From JBKBKC01 sp046294265 (GTDB lineage Bacteria; Pseudomonadota; Alphaproteobacteria; Rhodobacterales; Rhodobacteraceae): a stretch of DNA of 64,000 bases. Of this stretch, positions 1 through 7,586 are shown in pieces. Under the pieces are notes generated by a model. That model saw nothing but the letters and a program-made list of their open reading frames with translations. It was not told the origin of the DNA and searched no databases. The stretch spans positions 62,001-126,000 of the forward strand of contig JBKBKC010000005.1 in the NCBI GenBank assembly GCA_046294265.1, given 5' to 3'. Made by a program: the position numbers and the translations under genes. The first letter of the stretch is position 1; every line of letters starts with the position of its first letter.

Positions 1-116
1 TACTCCACGAGGTCGTAGTAGCTGCCTGATGCGAGGTTCGCGGCCAGCGTGGCCAGCCCCGCGCCCGCCAGCAGGGTCCAGGCAGCGCGCGACAGATGGG
101 AGGATACCGGGGTCAC
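1..116 (-). CDS. N-terminal fragment of an unknown hydrophobic protein (runs off the left edge)
   Basis: Read on the minus strand, a GTG codon at 114-116 opens a frame that stays open to the window edge. An in-frame stop lies just upstream (120-122), so GTG is the only plausible start seen. The visible 38 residues include a hydrophobic stretch (WTLLAGAGLATLAANLA) that looks like a signal anchor or first membrane helix, followed by SGSYYDLVE. No ribosome binding site is obvious. It is divergent from the SseB-family gene. I do not recognise the family, and the gene itself is uncertain because so little is visible. Confidence 0.35.
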   Translation of the reverse strand, partial: MTPVSSHLSRAAWTLLAGAGLATLAANLASGSYYDLVE

Positions 117-327
117 TGGTCAAACGGTCCGATCTGGGGGGGGCGATGGCGGGGGTTGTGGATGTGGTATCCGCCGGAGTGCGGCGCCGCAACCGGCGCA
201 CGAAGGGTGCCAGATGGCCTGTGTCCGGGCTGCATCGGCCTTGCGCGGGCGATTTCAGGGGTATCGGGGCTTGTCGCGGGCCGCGCGGGCCGCTACCTGC
301 GCGCCAGAATGCAGTCGGAGGCGGGCG

Positions 328-1122
328 ATGCAGGATCACGAACCGACGCCGCTGGACCGCGCCCATGCCGCGATGACCGCAGCGCCCGAGGATGACAGCG
401 CACGCCTTCGCTATTTCGCGCGGCTTGCGGACGGCATGGTGTGGCTTTGGACCGAAGGCGAGGTCATGGGAACCCAGGTGCGCCCGCAGGTCTTTCCCAC
501 CGAGGATGGCCCGGTGGTGCTCGCCTTCGACAGCGAAGAGCGGCTGGGCCAGGCAGCAGGTGCGCCGGTGCCCTATGCCGCGATGCCGGGGCGGGTGGTG
601 GCGCGGGCGCTGGCCGGGCAGGGCGTGGCGCTCGGGGTGAATCTCGGGGCCGAGGCGCCTTGTTTTCTGGTCCCGCCCGAGGCGCTGGACTGGCTGGCCG
701 CCACCCTCGACCATGCGCCGCAGGATGCCGAGGCGCGCCCGCTGGCCTTTGCCGCCCCTGCCGACTTGCCTGATGTGCTGCTTCGGGCGCTGGAGGAAAA
801 GCTGGCTCGGGCGAGCGGGCTGGCCCTGGCGGCTGTGATGGCCGGGGTGACTTACGAGGGCGGGCGCCGGGGTCACATGCTGGCGTTTCTGGATGCGGCT
901 CCGGGGGCCGAGGCGGCGCTGGCGCGCGCGGTGTCCGAGGCGCTGACCTTCTCGGGGGTCGAGGCGGGGCAGCTTGACGTGACCTTCCTCAAGGCAGACG
1001 CGCCTGCTGCAGCCGCCATTCTGCGCGCGGGCCTGCGCATCGACCTGCCCGCCCCCCTGGATCAGCCCGCCGCCCGCGCGCCCGCGCCGCCCGGAACGCA
1101 GGGCCCACCACGACTGCGGTAA
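328..1122 (+). CDS. SseB-family protein
   Basis: This 264-residue protein resembles the SseB family (named after an enterobacterial gene linked to enhanced serine sensitivity), whose biochemical role is not settled. The N-terminal half (about residues 10-120) has the family pattern of a short beta-rich domain with FPTEDGPVVLAFDSEERL and a GVALGVNLG segment. The C-terminal half is a second alpha/beta domain that ends in a Pro/Ala-rich tail. The frame is open far upstream, but ATG 328 is chosen because GGAG at 317-320 sits at a proper distance and similarity to the family begins shortly after. It precedes rplM-rpsI across a 158-base gap, so it is probably transcribed separately. Confidence 0.75.
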   Translation: MQDHEPTPLDRAHAAMTAAPEDDSARLRYFARLADGMVWLWTEGEVMGTQVRPQVFPTEDGPVVLAFDSEERLGQAAGAPVPYAAMPGRVVARALAGQGVALGVNLGAEAPCFLVPPEALDWLAATLDHAPQDAEARPLAFAAPADLPDVLLRALEEKLARASGLALAAVMAGVTYEGGRRGHMLAFLDAAPGAEAALARAVSEALTFSGVEAGQLDVTFLKADAPAAAAILRAGLRIDLPAPLDQPAARAPAPPGTQGPPRLR

Positions 1123-1198
1123 CGGTCCGCGCATGGGGTATCATTATACCTATTTTTCAAGCCACTGATATCAAACAAACAATTAAGAACCTACCTGC

Positions 1199-1227
1199 TT
1201 GACCCCACATCCGCAATCATGGATACA
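1199..1227 (+). promoter_or_regulatory. Possible promoter of rplM-rpsI
   Basis: In the 158-base gap before rplM, TTGACC (1199-1204) is followed after 17 bases by GATACA (1222-1227), a fair sigma-70-type pair about 55 bases from the rplM start. The flanking DNA (1140-1190) is unusually AT-rich for this genome, as often seen upstream of strong ribosomal promoters. This is inference from pattern only. Confidence 0.3.
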
Positions 1228-1280
1228 CCGCCATCCGAGATTGCCGGGGCGCGTCCCCGCCAGATGTCATGGGACCGACA

Positions 1281-1745
1281 ATGAAAACCTTTACCGCAAC
1301 GCCTGCGGATATCGACAAGAAGTGGATCCTGATCGACGCCGAGGGCGTCGTGCTGGGCCGCCTCGCCACCATCGTGGCCAATATCCTGCGCGGCAAGAAC
1401 AAGCCGACCTTCACGCCGCACATAGACATGGGCGACAATGTGATCGTGATCAATGCCGACAAGATCCAGATGACCGGCAACAAGCGTGAGGACAAGCGCT
1501 ACTACTGGCACACCGGCTATCCGGGCGGGATCAAGTTCCGCACCGCACGCCAGGTGCTGGAAGGCGCGCACCCCGAGCGTGTGGTGGTCAAGGCGGTCGA
1601 ACGCATGATCACCCGCAACTCGTTGGGACGCCAGCAGATGACCAACCTGCGCGTCTATGCCGGGGCCGAGCATCCGCACGAGGCGCAGCAGCCGATCGTG
1701 CTGGACCTCAAGCCGCTGAATCCCAAGAACACCCGGAGCGCGTGA
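1281..1745 (+). CDS. rplM: 50S ribosomal protein L13
   Basis: L13 is an early-assembling protein of the large ribosomal subunit. The 154-residue product has the full family length and hallmarks: MKTFTATPADIDKKW at the start, VLGRLATIVANILRGK, GDNVIVINADKI, KRYYWHTGYPGG and the end KNTRSA. The frame extends four codons upstream, but the family start is the ATG at 1281, preceded by a weak GGGAC. The next gene, rpsI, begins two bases after the rplM stop. This is the usual L13-S9 pair, transcribed together. Confidence 0.98.
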   Translation: MKTFTATPADIDKKWILIDAEGVVLGRLATIVANILRGKNKPTFTPHIDMGDNVIVINADKIQMTGNKREDKRYYWHTGYPGGIKFRTARQVLEGAHPERVVVKAVERMITRNSLGRQQMTNLRVYAGAEHPHEAQQPIVLDLKPLNPKNTRSA

Positions 1746-1747
1746 TC

Positions 1748-2260
1748 ATGGCCGACATCAAATCCCTGGACGATCTGAAATCGGCCGTCGAAGGCACCGC
1801 CGCCGCCGAGGCCCCCGTGGCCGTGGTGGCCGCCCCCCGCGTGGCGCAGCGCGACAGCCTGGGCCGCAGCTATGCGACCGGCAAGCGCAAGAACGCCGTG
1901 GCGCGCGTCTGGATCAAGCCGGGTTCGGGAAAGTTCCTGATCCGCAACCACAAGGGCGAGTTCATCGATTACTCGGCCTACTTCGCGCGTCCCGTGCTGC
2001 AGATGATCCTGCGCCAGCCGTTCACCGTGGCGGGTGTGGAGGGGCAGTTCGACGTGATGGCGACCGTGGCGGGTGGCGGGCTGTCGGGGCAGGCGGGGGC
2101 CGTGAAGCACGGCATCTCGAAGGCGCTGCAGCTTTATGAACCCAGCTTGCGTGGCGCGCTGAAGGCGGCGGGCTTCCTGACCCGCGACAGCCGCGTGGTG
2201 GAGCGCAAGAAATACGGCAAGGCCAAGGCCCGCAAGTCGTTCCAGTTCTCGAAGCGCTGA
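1748..2260 (+). CDS. rpsI: 30S ribosomal protein S9
   Basis: S9 lies in the head of the small subunit, and its C-terminal tail reaches the P-site tRNA. The 170-residue product carries the alphaproteobacterial N-terminal extension (about 40 residues, Ala/Val-rich), then the S9 core: YATGKRKNAVARVW, GGGLSGQAGAVKHGISKAL, TRDSRVVERKKYGKAKARK and the basic end SFQFSKR. ATG 1748 is preferred over the GTG at 1742, which overlaps the rplM stop. A strong intrinsic terminator follows 22 bases after the stop. Confidence 0.98.
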   Translation: MADIKSLDDLKSAVEGTAAAEAPVAVVAAPRVAQRDSLGRSYATGKRKNAVARVWIKPGSGKFLIRNHKGEFIDYSAYFARPVLQMILRQPFTVAGVEGQFDVMATVAGGGLSGQAGAVKHGISKALQLYEPSLRGALKAAGFLTRDSRVVERKKYGKAKARKSFQFSKR

Positions 2261-2281
2261 TCCGGTCCAAAGACCGTTCGG

Positions 2282-2311
2282 AAAGGCCCGCCCTGCGAGG
2301 GGCGGGCCTTT
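2282..2311 (+). terminator. Intrinsic terminator of rplM-rpsI
   Basis: A perfect 12-bp stem (AAAGGCCCGCCC, 2282-2293, pairing with 2300-2311) with a six-base loop lies 22 bases after the rpsI stop. The stem ends in TTT, giving a short U tract. Confidence 0.85.
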
Positions 2312-2324
2312 CGCATGTCGGAGC

Positions 2325-2387
2325 GTCCCACGGTGGGACAAAGCGGTGACGATGCAAAATCAATGGGTTATGTCCCCGGGATTAACC
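2325..2387. repeat. Composite palindrome element, copy A
   Basis: The element comprises the palindrome GTCCCACGGTGGGAC (2325-2339), exactly 20 bases of unrelated sequence, TCAATGGGTT (2360-2369), 12 bases, and TTAACC (2382-2387). The same order and spacing recur at 28042 and 29186. This copy lies between two convergent genes (rpsI and the DUF1127 gene), so it is downstream of both and cannot be a normal promoter element for either. Confidence 0.8.
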
Positions 2388-2426
2388 TTTTGGCAACCCT
2401 TGCGCGCGGCACCGACCCAAACAAAA

Positions 2427-2448
2427 GGGGCCGGGAAAGCCCGGCCCC
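2427..2448 (-). terminator. Intrinsic terminator of the DUF1127 gene
   Basis: GGGGCCGGG (2427-2435) pairs with CCCGGCCCC (2440-2448) across a four-base loop. On the minus strand the stem is followed by TTTTGTTT, a proper U tract. It lies 26 bases past the stop of the minus-strand DUF1127 gene. Confidence 0.8.
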
Positions 2449-2474
2449 AGGTTAGGGAGAGGTTCGGCGGCGGC

Positions 2475-2693
2475 TCAGTCGCGCCAGAACGGCTTGGCCG
2501 TCTCATGGGCCACCGCCTCGGGTGGCAGGCCGATGTCGCGCAGCATGTGCGGGTCCAGACGGGCCAGGGCACGGCGGGTGGCGCGGCGCTCGCGCCATGC
2601 GACGACCAGCTGGACCACACGGGCCAGCGTAAGCGCCATCGGCGGCATCGGGCGCGACAGGGCGGCGGGGGTGGTGCGCAGGCCGGAGGTCAT
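2475..2693 (-). CDS. Small DUF1127 protein
   Basis: This 72-residue protein has the YjiS-like DUF1127 signature in its second half: a basic helix (AWRERRATRRALARLDPHMLRDIGL) followed by HETAKPFWRD. Small DUF1127 proteins of alphaproteobacteria are known in some cases to bind RNA and to act in stress or metabolic adaptation (CcaF1 of Rhodobacter is one). The ATG at 2691-2693 is preceded by AAGGAC. The gene is divergent from the MocR regulator, and the 100-base gap between them carries inverted repeats, so the regulator may control it. Confidence 0.85.
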   Translation of the reverse strand: MTSGLRTTPAALSRPMPPMALTLARVVQLVVAWRERRATRRALARLDPHMLRDIGLPPEAVAHETAKPFWRD

Positions 2694-2720
2694 GATGTCC
2701 TTCTTTCGACGACAGATTTG

Positions 2721-2766
2721 TATTGATACAATAGGCGCTTTCGCCTATGCAAAAAAGAATACAATA
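2721..2766. promoter_or_regulatory. Candidate operators between DUF1127 and MocR genes
   Basis: Two symmetrical sites abut. TATTG-ATA-CAATA lies at 2721-2733. A perfect 7-bp inverted repeat, ATAGGCG (2731-2737) and CGCCTAT (2742-2748), follows. A further AATACAATAT at 2758-2767 repeats the half site of the first as a direct repeat. MocR-type regulators commonly bind paired repeats in such divergent gaps, so autoregulation and control of the DUF1127 gene is the simplest reading. Confidence 0.5.
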
Positions 2767-2793
2767 TCTCAACAAGAACACCAGAGGAACATT

Positions 2794-4197
2794 GTGGCCG
2801 ATACAAACTGGGCGCAGGACCTGACACAATATCCGGGGCCGAAGTATCTGGCCCTCTCCCGCGCGCTGCGCGAGGCGATCCGGTCGGGGCGGCTGGTGCC
2901 GGGCGCGCAGCTGCCCACGGTGCGCGACCTCGCCTGGGATCTTAAGGTGACCCCCGGCACCGTCAGCCGCGCCTACCAGATCGCCACGCAAGAGGGCCTG
3001 TTGGCCGCGACCGTGGGGCGGGGCACCTTTGTCGCCTCGGCCGCCCCCCGGTTCGGCCCCACAACCGCGCTGGCCGTCGACCGCGATCCCGCGCGCATCG
3101 AGGGCAAGGCCGACCTGCGCTCTCCCCGCCTGCCGGATGTGGGGCAGGGCGAGGCCATTGCCGCGGCCTTTGCGGGGCTGGCGAACACCATGCGCGGCGA
3201 TTGGCTCGACTATCCCTTCCAGCACGCGGAGGAGCCTCTGCGCGCGGCGGTGGTGGACTGGCTGGCCGACCGGCGGATGGGCGAGATCGCGGCCGACGAC
3301 GTGGCGCTGTCGATGGGCGGGCAGAACGCCATCGGGATCGTGCTGGCCTGCGTGCTGCGGGGCGACCGGCCGCATGTGCTGACCGAGGATCTGGCCTATC
3401 CGGGCTTTCGCCATGCCGCGCGGGCGGCACGCGCCGAGGTGGTGGCCATCGACCTCGACGCGCATGGGATGCGCCCCGACGCGCTGGACGCGGCCTGCCG
3501 CCGCCACCCTGCGCAGGTCTTGTGCCTGACGCCCGCCGCCCAGAACCCGACCACGGTGCAGATGCCCGCCGCCCGCCGGGACGAGATTGTAGCGGTGGCC
3601 CGCGCGCATGACCTGCAGATCATCGAGGATGACTGCTATACCCCCGCGCAGGCGGTGCTGCCCGCGATCCGCGCGCTGGCGCCCGAGCGGACATGGGCGG
3701 TGGGAAGCCTGTCCAAGACATTCTCGGCGGCCTTGCGCTTTGGCTGGGTGGTCTGCCCGGCGGATATGGGCCGCGCGGCGCGGATGACGGCGCAGCATTC
3801 GTTCTTTGCGCTGGCGCGGCCGGTGTCGGATCTGTGCCTGTCACTCTTGACCTCGGGCGAGGCGGGGCGGTTGCGGGCGCAGGTCGGCGCGGTCTTTGCC
3901 GAACAGTTGGACGCGGTGGTGGAGGAACTGGGCGCGCATGACCTAGCCTGGCAGCCGGGTCTGCCCTTTGTCTGGCTGCGCCTGCCGCAAGGCTGGCGGG
4001 CCAGCACCTTCACCCGCATGGCCGAGGCGGAGGGGGTGTTGCTTCGATCCGCCGATGAATTCGCGCTGATTGGCGGCCGGGCGCCCCACGCCGTGCGCCT
4101 TGCGCTGAACGGGCAGGTGAGCCTTGCCGAGGTGCGCCGCGGCTGTGCGGTGCTGGCGCGGCTGCTGGCGGCACCGCCTGCGGAACTTTCCGTGTAA
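2794..4197 (+). CDS. MocR/PdxR-type regulator (GntR helix-turn-helix fused to aminotransferase fold)
   Basis: This is a 467-residue transcription factor. Residues about 15-80 form a GntR winged helix (LSRALREAIRSGRL, GAQLPTVRDLAWDLKVTPGTVSRAY, GLLAATVGRGTFV). Residues about 110-465 form a fold-type I aminotransferase domain that senses PLP or an aminated ligand rather than catalysing turnover. The Schiff-base lysine is K308 in SLSKTF, and the PLP-contacting IIEDDCY motif is present. GTG 2794 is chosen because AGAGGA at 2783-2788 precedes it and the domain starts soon after. The ligand and targets are unknown. The divergent DUF1127 gene is the likely target. Confidence 0.85.
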   Translation: MADTNWAQDLTQYPGPKYLALSRALREAIRSGRLVPGAQLPTVRDLAWDLKVTPGTVSRAYQIATQEGLLAATVGRGTFVASAAPRFGPTTALAVDRDPARIEGKADLRSPRLPDVGQGEAIAAAFAGLANTMRGDWLDYPFQHAEEPLRAAVVDWLADRRMGEIAADDVALSMGGQNAIGIVLACVLRGDRPHVLTEDLAYPGFRHAARAARAEVVAIDLDAHGMRPDALDAACRRHPAQVLCLTPAAQNPTTVQMPAARRDEIVAVARAHDLQIIEDDCYTPAQAVLPAIRALAPERTWAVGSLSKTFSAALRFGWVVCPADMGRAARMTAQHSFFALARPVSDLCLSLLTSGEAGRLRAQVGAVFAEQLDAVVEELGAHDLAWQPGLPFVWLRLPQGWRASTFTRMAEAEGVLLRSADEFALIGGRAPHAVRLALNGQVSLAEVRRGCAVLARLLAAPPAELSV

Positions 4198-4315
4198 GGG
4201 CAGGGTGTTGCGCGGCAGACTCAACCCGTGCGCAATATTTCGCCGATGATTGACGGAACGCCGGGCGACGCGCATCGTTCCTGCATCGAGCGAAACAAAA
4301 AAAAGAGACCCGAAA

Positions 4316-4579
4316 ATGGGATACCAGACAGGTTGGCACGCGCCCGGCGGCGGCGCGGATTTCCTCGGCTATCGGCACACGCGCAGCGGGCAGGTCGAGG
4401 TGGTCTATGACGACGGCGTGAGCCGCCGCATGGTCTGGGCCGTGGGCAATGGCGGCCCGGTGGACGAGGAGCGCCTGGCCGATGCGCTGTCAGAGGCTGT
4501 GGGCGCGCTGCGGGTCGTTCCGGCGCTGATGGCAGAGCTGAAAAAGCGCGCGATCCCGGTGGAGCGGATCACCGGCTGA
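4316..4579 (+). CDS. Conserved-looking hypothetical protein, 87 aa
   Basis: The ATG at 4316 follows an A-rich stretch with AAGAGA. The product begins MGYQTGWHAPGGGADFLGY and contains a short beta-type segment (SGQVEVVYDDGVSRRMVWAVGNGG), then a helix (DEERLADALSEAVGALRVVPALMAEL). No signal peptide or membrane segment is seen. Codon use matches the host. It lies 168 bases before the ABC transporter operon and may be independent of it. I do not recognise the family. Confidence 0.6.
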   Translation: MGYQTGWHAPGGGADFLGYRHTRSGQVEVVYDDGVSRRMVWAVGNGGPVDEERLADALSEAVGALRVVPALMAELKKRAIPVERITG

Positions 4580-4747
4580 TGCCGGAGGTTGCGCGCAAGG
4601 GCATTTCGCGGGCATCCGCCCGGTCTTGCGGCATGGCCTTCCCCATCTTGCGGGCCGGGGGAGCGGTCGGGGCTTTCCCTGTCTGCGAGGATGTGCCAGA
4701 AATTTGGCCGATAGCGCGGGAAACGCGGTCTGACCGGCGGGTGACGG

Positions 4748-5635
4748 ATGGCAGAGGCAACAGGATGGGCGCGGTTCCGGCGCTCTGAGGCGGCAAGCGG
4801 ACTGGCGATGGTCAGCCCGACCGCAATCTACGCGATACTGCTGCTGGGCGCGCCCCTGGGCACGGTGATCCTGTATTCTTTTCTGACGGATGGCTATCTG
4901 GAGATCATCCGCGAATTTACGTTTGCCAACTATGTCGAGGCCTGGACGAACGAGCTTTACCGGCAGGTGATGCTGCGGTCCTTGTTCGTGTCGATGACGG
5001 TGACGGCGGTGACGGTGTGCCTGGCCTATCCCATCGCCTATTTCGTCAGCTTCCACGTCAGCCCGTCGAAGAAATCGCTGTGGCTGTTCCTGATCACCAT
5101 CCCGTTCTGGACGAGCTACCTGATCCGGGTGTTCCTGTGGAAGGTGATCCTGGGCTACAATGGGGTGGTGAATTCGGGTCTCCTGGGCATCGGGATCATC
5201 GACGAGCCGCTGACCTTCATCCTTTACAACGTCAATTCGGTGGTGATCACGCTGGCCCATGCCTATGCGCCCTTTGCCATCCTGCCGATCTTTGTGGCGC
5301 TGGAAAAGATCGAGCGGCCGCTGTTGGAGGCGGGGCAGGATCTGGGGGAAAGCGGGTTCATGACTTTCCTGCGGGTGACGCTGCCGTTGTCGATGCCGGG
5401 CGTGGTGGCATCCGTGCTGATCGTGTTCATCCCGACCATCGGCGATTATGTGACGCCGCAGCTGGTGGGGGGGCCCGAGGGGCGGATGGTGGCCAACCTC
5501 ATTCACCTGCAATACCTGCGGCTGGACAATTATCCGATGGGCTCGGCGCTGGCGGTGTCGGCGATGGGAATTGTCACGGTGATTTCGCTGATCTTCCTGT
5601 TCCTGAACCGGAAATACCTGGGGGTCAGGCGATGA
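4748..5635 (+). CDS. ABC transporter permease, PotB-like (spermidine/putrescine family)
   Basis: This 295-residue inner membrane protein has about six helices and the binding-protein-dependent permease signature (EAGQDLGESGFMTFLRVTLPLSMPGVVASVLIVF at about residues 195-230, the EAA loop that contacts the ATPase). PotB hallmarks include IPFWTSYLIRVF and IGDYVTPQLVGG. ATG 4748 has only a weak ribosome binding site. The next gene overlaps the stop as ATGA, so translation is coupled. It is the first of a potB-potC-potA type operon. The substrate is probably a polyamine or similar cation, but homology alone cannot fix it. Confidence 0.85.
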   Translation: MAEATGWARFRRSEAASGLAMVSPTAIYAILLLGAPLGTVILYSFLTDGYLEIIREFTFANYVEAWTNELYRQVMLRSLFVSMTVTAVTVCLAYPIAYFVSFHVSPSKKSLWLFLITIPFWTSYLIRVFLWKVILGYNGVVNSGLLGIGIIDEPLTFILYNVNSVVITLAHAYAPFAILPIFVALEKIERPLLEAGQDLGESGFMTFLRVTLPLSMPGVVASVLIVFIPTIGDYVTPQLVGGPEGRMVANLIHLQYLRLDNYPMGSALAVSAMGIVTVISLIFLFLNRKYLGVRR

Positions 5636-6441
5636 GGGGGGCGGGCTGGTTCAAGGTCTATGCGGTGGGGTATCTGGTCTTTCTGTATGCGCCGATCATC
5701 CTCTTGCCGATGTTCGCCTTCAACAACGGCACGATCATCGCCTTTCCGCTGTCGGGGTTCACGACCAAGTGGTTCGAGCAGATGGCGGGCGTGCCTGCGC
5801 TGCGGATCGCGCTGAAGAACTCGCTGATCATCGCGGTGTCCACGGCGATCATCGCCACCTCGCTGGGGGTGTTCGCGGCGCGGGCCTCGACGCGGTTTTC
5901 GTTTCCGTTGAAAGGCGGGATCATGGGGCTGATCATGCTGCCCCTCGTGCTGCCCGAGATCATCGTGGCGGTGTCCTTGCTGGTGGTGCTATTGGGCCTC
6001 GGGATCAACCTGTCGATCTGGACGGTGATCCTGGGGCATGTGCTGATCTGCACGCCGTTCTGCATCGCGATCCTGTCTTCGGCGTTCGGTGCGCTGGACA
6101 GGTCGCTGGAGGAGGCGGCCTATGACCTGGGCGAGACGCCGGCCTCGACCTTCCGGCTGATCATCCTGCCGCTGGTGATGCCAGGCATCATCTCGTCGCT
6201 CCTGATCTCGTTCACCATCAGCCTGGACGAGTTCATCATCGCCTTCTTCCTTGCGGGCACGCAGGCCACGCTGCCCGTCTATATCTTCAGCCAGTTCCGG
6301 TTTCCGCAGTCGGTGCCGGTGATCATGGCGCTTGGGACGGTGCTGGTCTTGCTGTCGATCACCCTGCTGGCCATCGCCGAATATTTCCGCCGCCGCGGCA
6401 TCGCGCGGTCGGGTGCCAAGGATACCGGAGGCTTCCTGTGA
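5632..6441 (+). CDS. ABC transporter permease, PotC-like
   Basis: This 269-residue second permease of the same importer has about six helices, with the EAA-type loop EEAAYDLGETPASTFRLIILPLVMPGI and the PotC end pattern SLDEFIIAFFLAGTQATLPVYIFSQFR. ATG 5632 overlaps the previous stop by four bases. The open frame extends far upstream inside potB, but family similarity begins here (MRGAGWFKVYAVGYLVFLYAPI). Its own stop overlaps the GTG of the ATPase gene. Confidence 0.87.
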   Translation: MRGAGWFKVYAVGYLVFLYAPIILLPMFAFNNGTIIAFPLSGFTTKWFEQMAGVPALRIALKNSLIIAVSTAIIATSLGVFAARASTRFSFPLKGGIMGLIMLPLVLPEIIVAVSLLVVLLGLGINLSIWTVILGHVLICTPFCIAILSSAFGALDRSLEEAAYDLGETPASTFRLIILPLVMPGIISSLLISFTISLDEFIIAFFLAGTQATLPVYIFSQFRFPQSVPVIMALGTVLVLLSITLLAIAEYFRRRGIARSGAKDTGGFL

Positions 6442-7532
6442 CCGACAAACCCACGATGATCGCGTTTCAGGACGTGCACAAATACTATGGCGACTATCAC
6501 GCCCTGCGCGGCATCACGGCGACAATCCGGGCGGGGGAATTCTTTTCGCTGCTGGGACCTTCGGGCTGCGGCAAGACCACCCTTCTGCGCACCATCGCGG
6601 GGTTCGAGGACATCAGCTCGGGCGTGGTTATGATCGACGGCAAGGACATGGAGGGCGTGCCCGCCAACGTGCGGCCGACCAACATGGTGTTCCAGTCCTA
6701 CGCCATCTTTCCGCACCTGACGGTGGAGGAGAACGTGGGATTTGGCCTGCGCCGCGATCCGCGGCCGAAAGAGGAAAAGGCCCGCGCCGTGGCCGAGGCG
6801 CTGGACATGGTGGGCCTCAAGGGGTTCGGCAAGCGCGCGGCCCATGCCCTGTCGGGCGGGCAGCGGCAGCGCGTGGCGCTGGCGCGTGCGCTGATCCTGA
6901 AGCCCAAGGTGCTGCTGCTGGATGAGCCGCTGAGCGCCCTGGACAAGAAGATGCGCGAGTTGATGCAACTGGAGCTGATCAAGCTGCAACGGCAGGTCGG
7001 CATCACCTTCATCCTCGTCACCCATGACCAGGAAGAGGCGCTGGTCATGTCCGACCGGATCGCGGTGATGTTCGAGGGCGAGATCGCGCAGCTGGCGGAC
7101 CCCGAGACGCTCTATCGCCGCCCCAACAGCCGCAAGGTTGCCGATTTCATCGGCACCATGAATTTCCTGCCCGCGCAGGTTCTGTCCGAGTCGCAGGGCC
7201 GGGTGGAGGCCGAGGTGCAGGGCCTGGGCCGCGTGACGCTGGAGGCCGACCAGTGCATGACCTCGGGCGCCACGGGAGAGACGACCATCGGGTTCCGCCC
7301 CGAGACGCTGACCATCCTCTTTGACGGCCAGCAGGGCACCGACCGCGAAAGCTGGGCCACGGTGGACGAGGTGGTCTATTACGGTGACATGACCTATTAC
7401 GACGTGAAGCTGGACGGCACCGATCAGGCCACGCGCATCTCGATGCGCAACGTGTTCGGCCGCCCGGTGCTGGACATCGGCACCCGGGCGCGGGTGGCCT
7501 GGGCGCCCGGCGCGCTGGTCCTGTTCCGCTAG
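6438..7532 (+). CDS. ABC transporter ATP-binding protein, PotA-like
   Basis: This 364-residue ATPase powers the importer formed with the two preceding permeases. It has Walker A GPSGCGKTT (about residues 40-48), Q-loop VFQSYAIFPH, signature LSGGQRQR, Walker B LLLDEPLSALD, the switch VTHDQEEA, and a C-terminal TOBE regulatory domain (about 280-364). Translation starts at a GTG overlapping the potC stop (GTGA). No periplasmic substrate-binding gene lies next to this operon on either side, which is unusual for the class. A binding protein must be supplied from elsewhere. Confidence 0.9.
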   Translation: MTDKPTMIAFQDVHKYYGDYHALRGITATIRAGEFFSLLGPSGCGKTTLLRTIAGFEDISSGVVMIDGKDMEGVPANVRPTNMVFQSYAIFPHLTVEENVGFGLRRDPRPKEEKARAVAEALDMVGLKGFGKRAAHALSGGQRQRVALARALILKPKVLLLDEPLSALDKKMRELMQLELIKLQRQVGITFILVTHDQEEALVMSDRIAVMFEGEIAQLADPETLYRRPNSRKVADFIGTMNFLPAQVLSESQGRVEAEVQGLGRVTLEADQCMTSGATGETTIGFRPETLTILFDGQQGTDRESWATVDEVVYYGDMTYYDVKLDGTDQATRISMRNVFGRPVLDIGTRARVAWAPGALVLFR

Positions 7533-7560
7533 GCCAGGCGGAGGCGGCGGAGCCTCCGGC

Positions 7561-7586
7561 GGGGATATTTTTGCCAAGATGAAAGG
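7561..7586 (+). repeat. GGGTATTT intergenic motif, copy 1
   Basis: GGGGATATTTTTGCCAAGAT and six further bases follow a GC-rich hairpin (arms GGAGGC and GCCTCC around 7540-7556) after the potA stop. The motif overlaps the annotated start of the DMT transporter gene. Similar motifs occur at 16053, 21421, 40572 and 45872. Confidence 0.6.
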
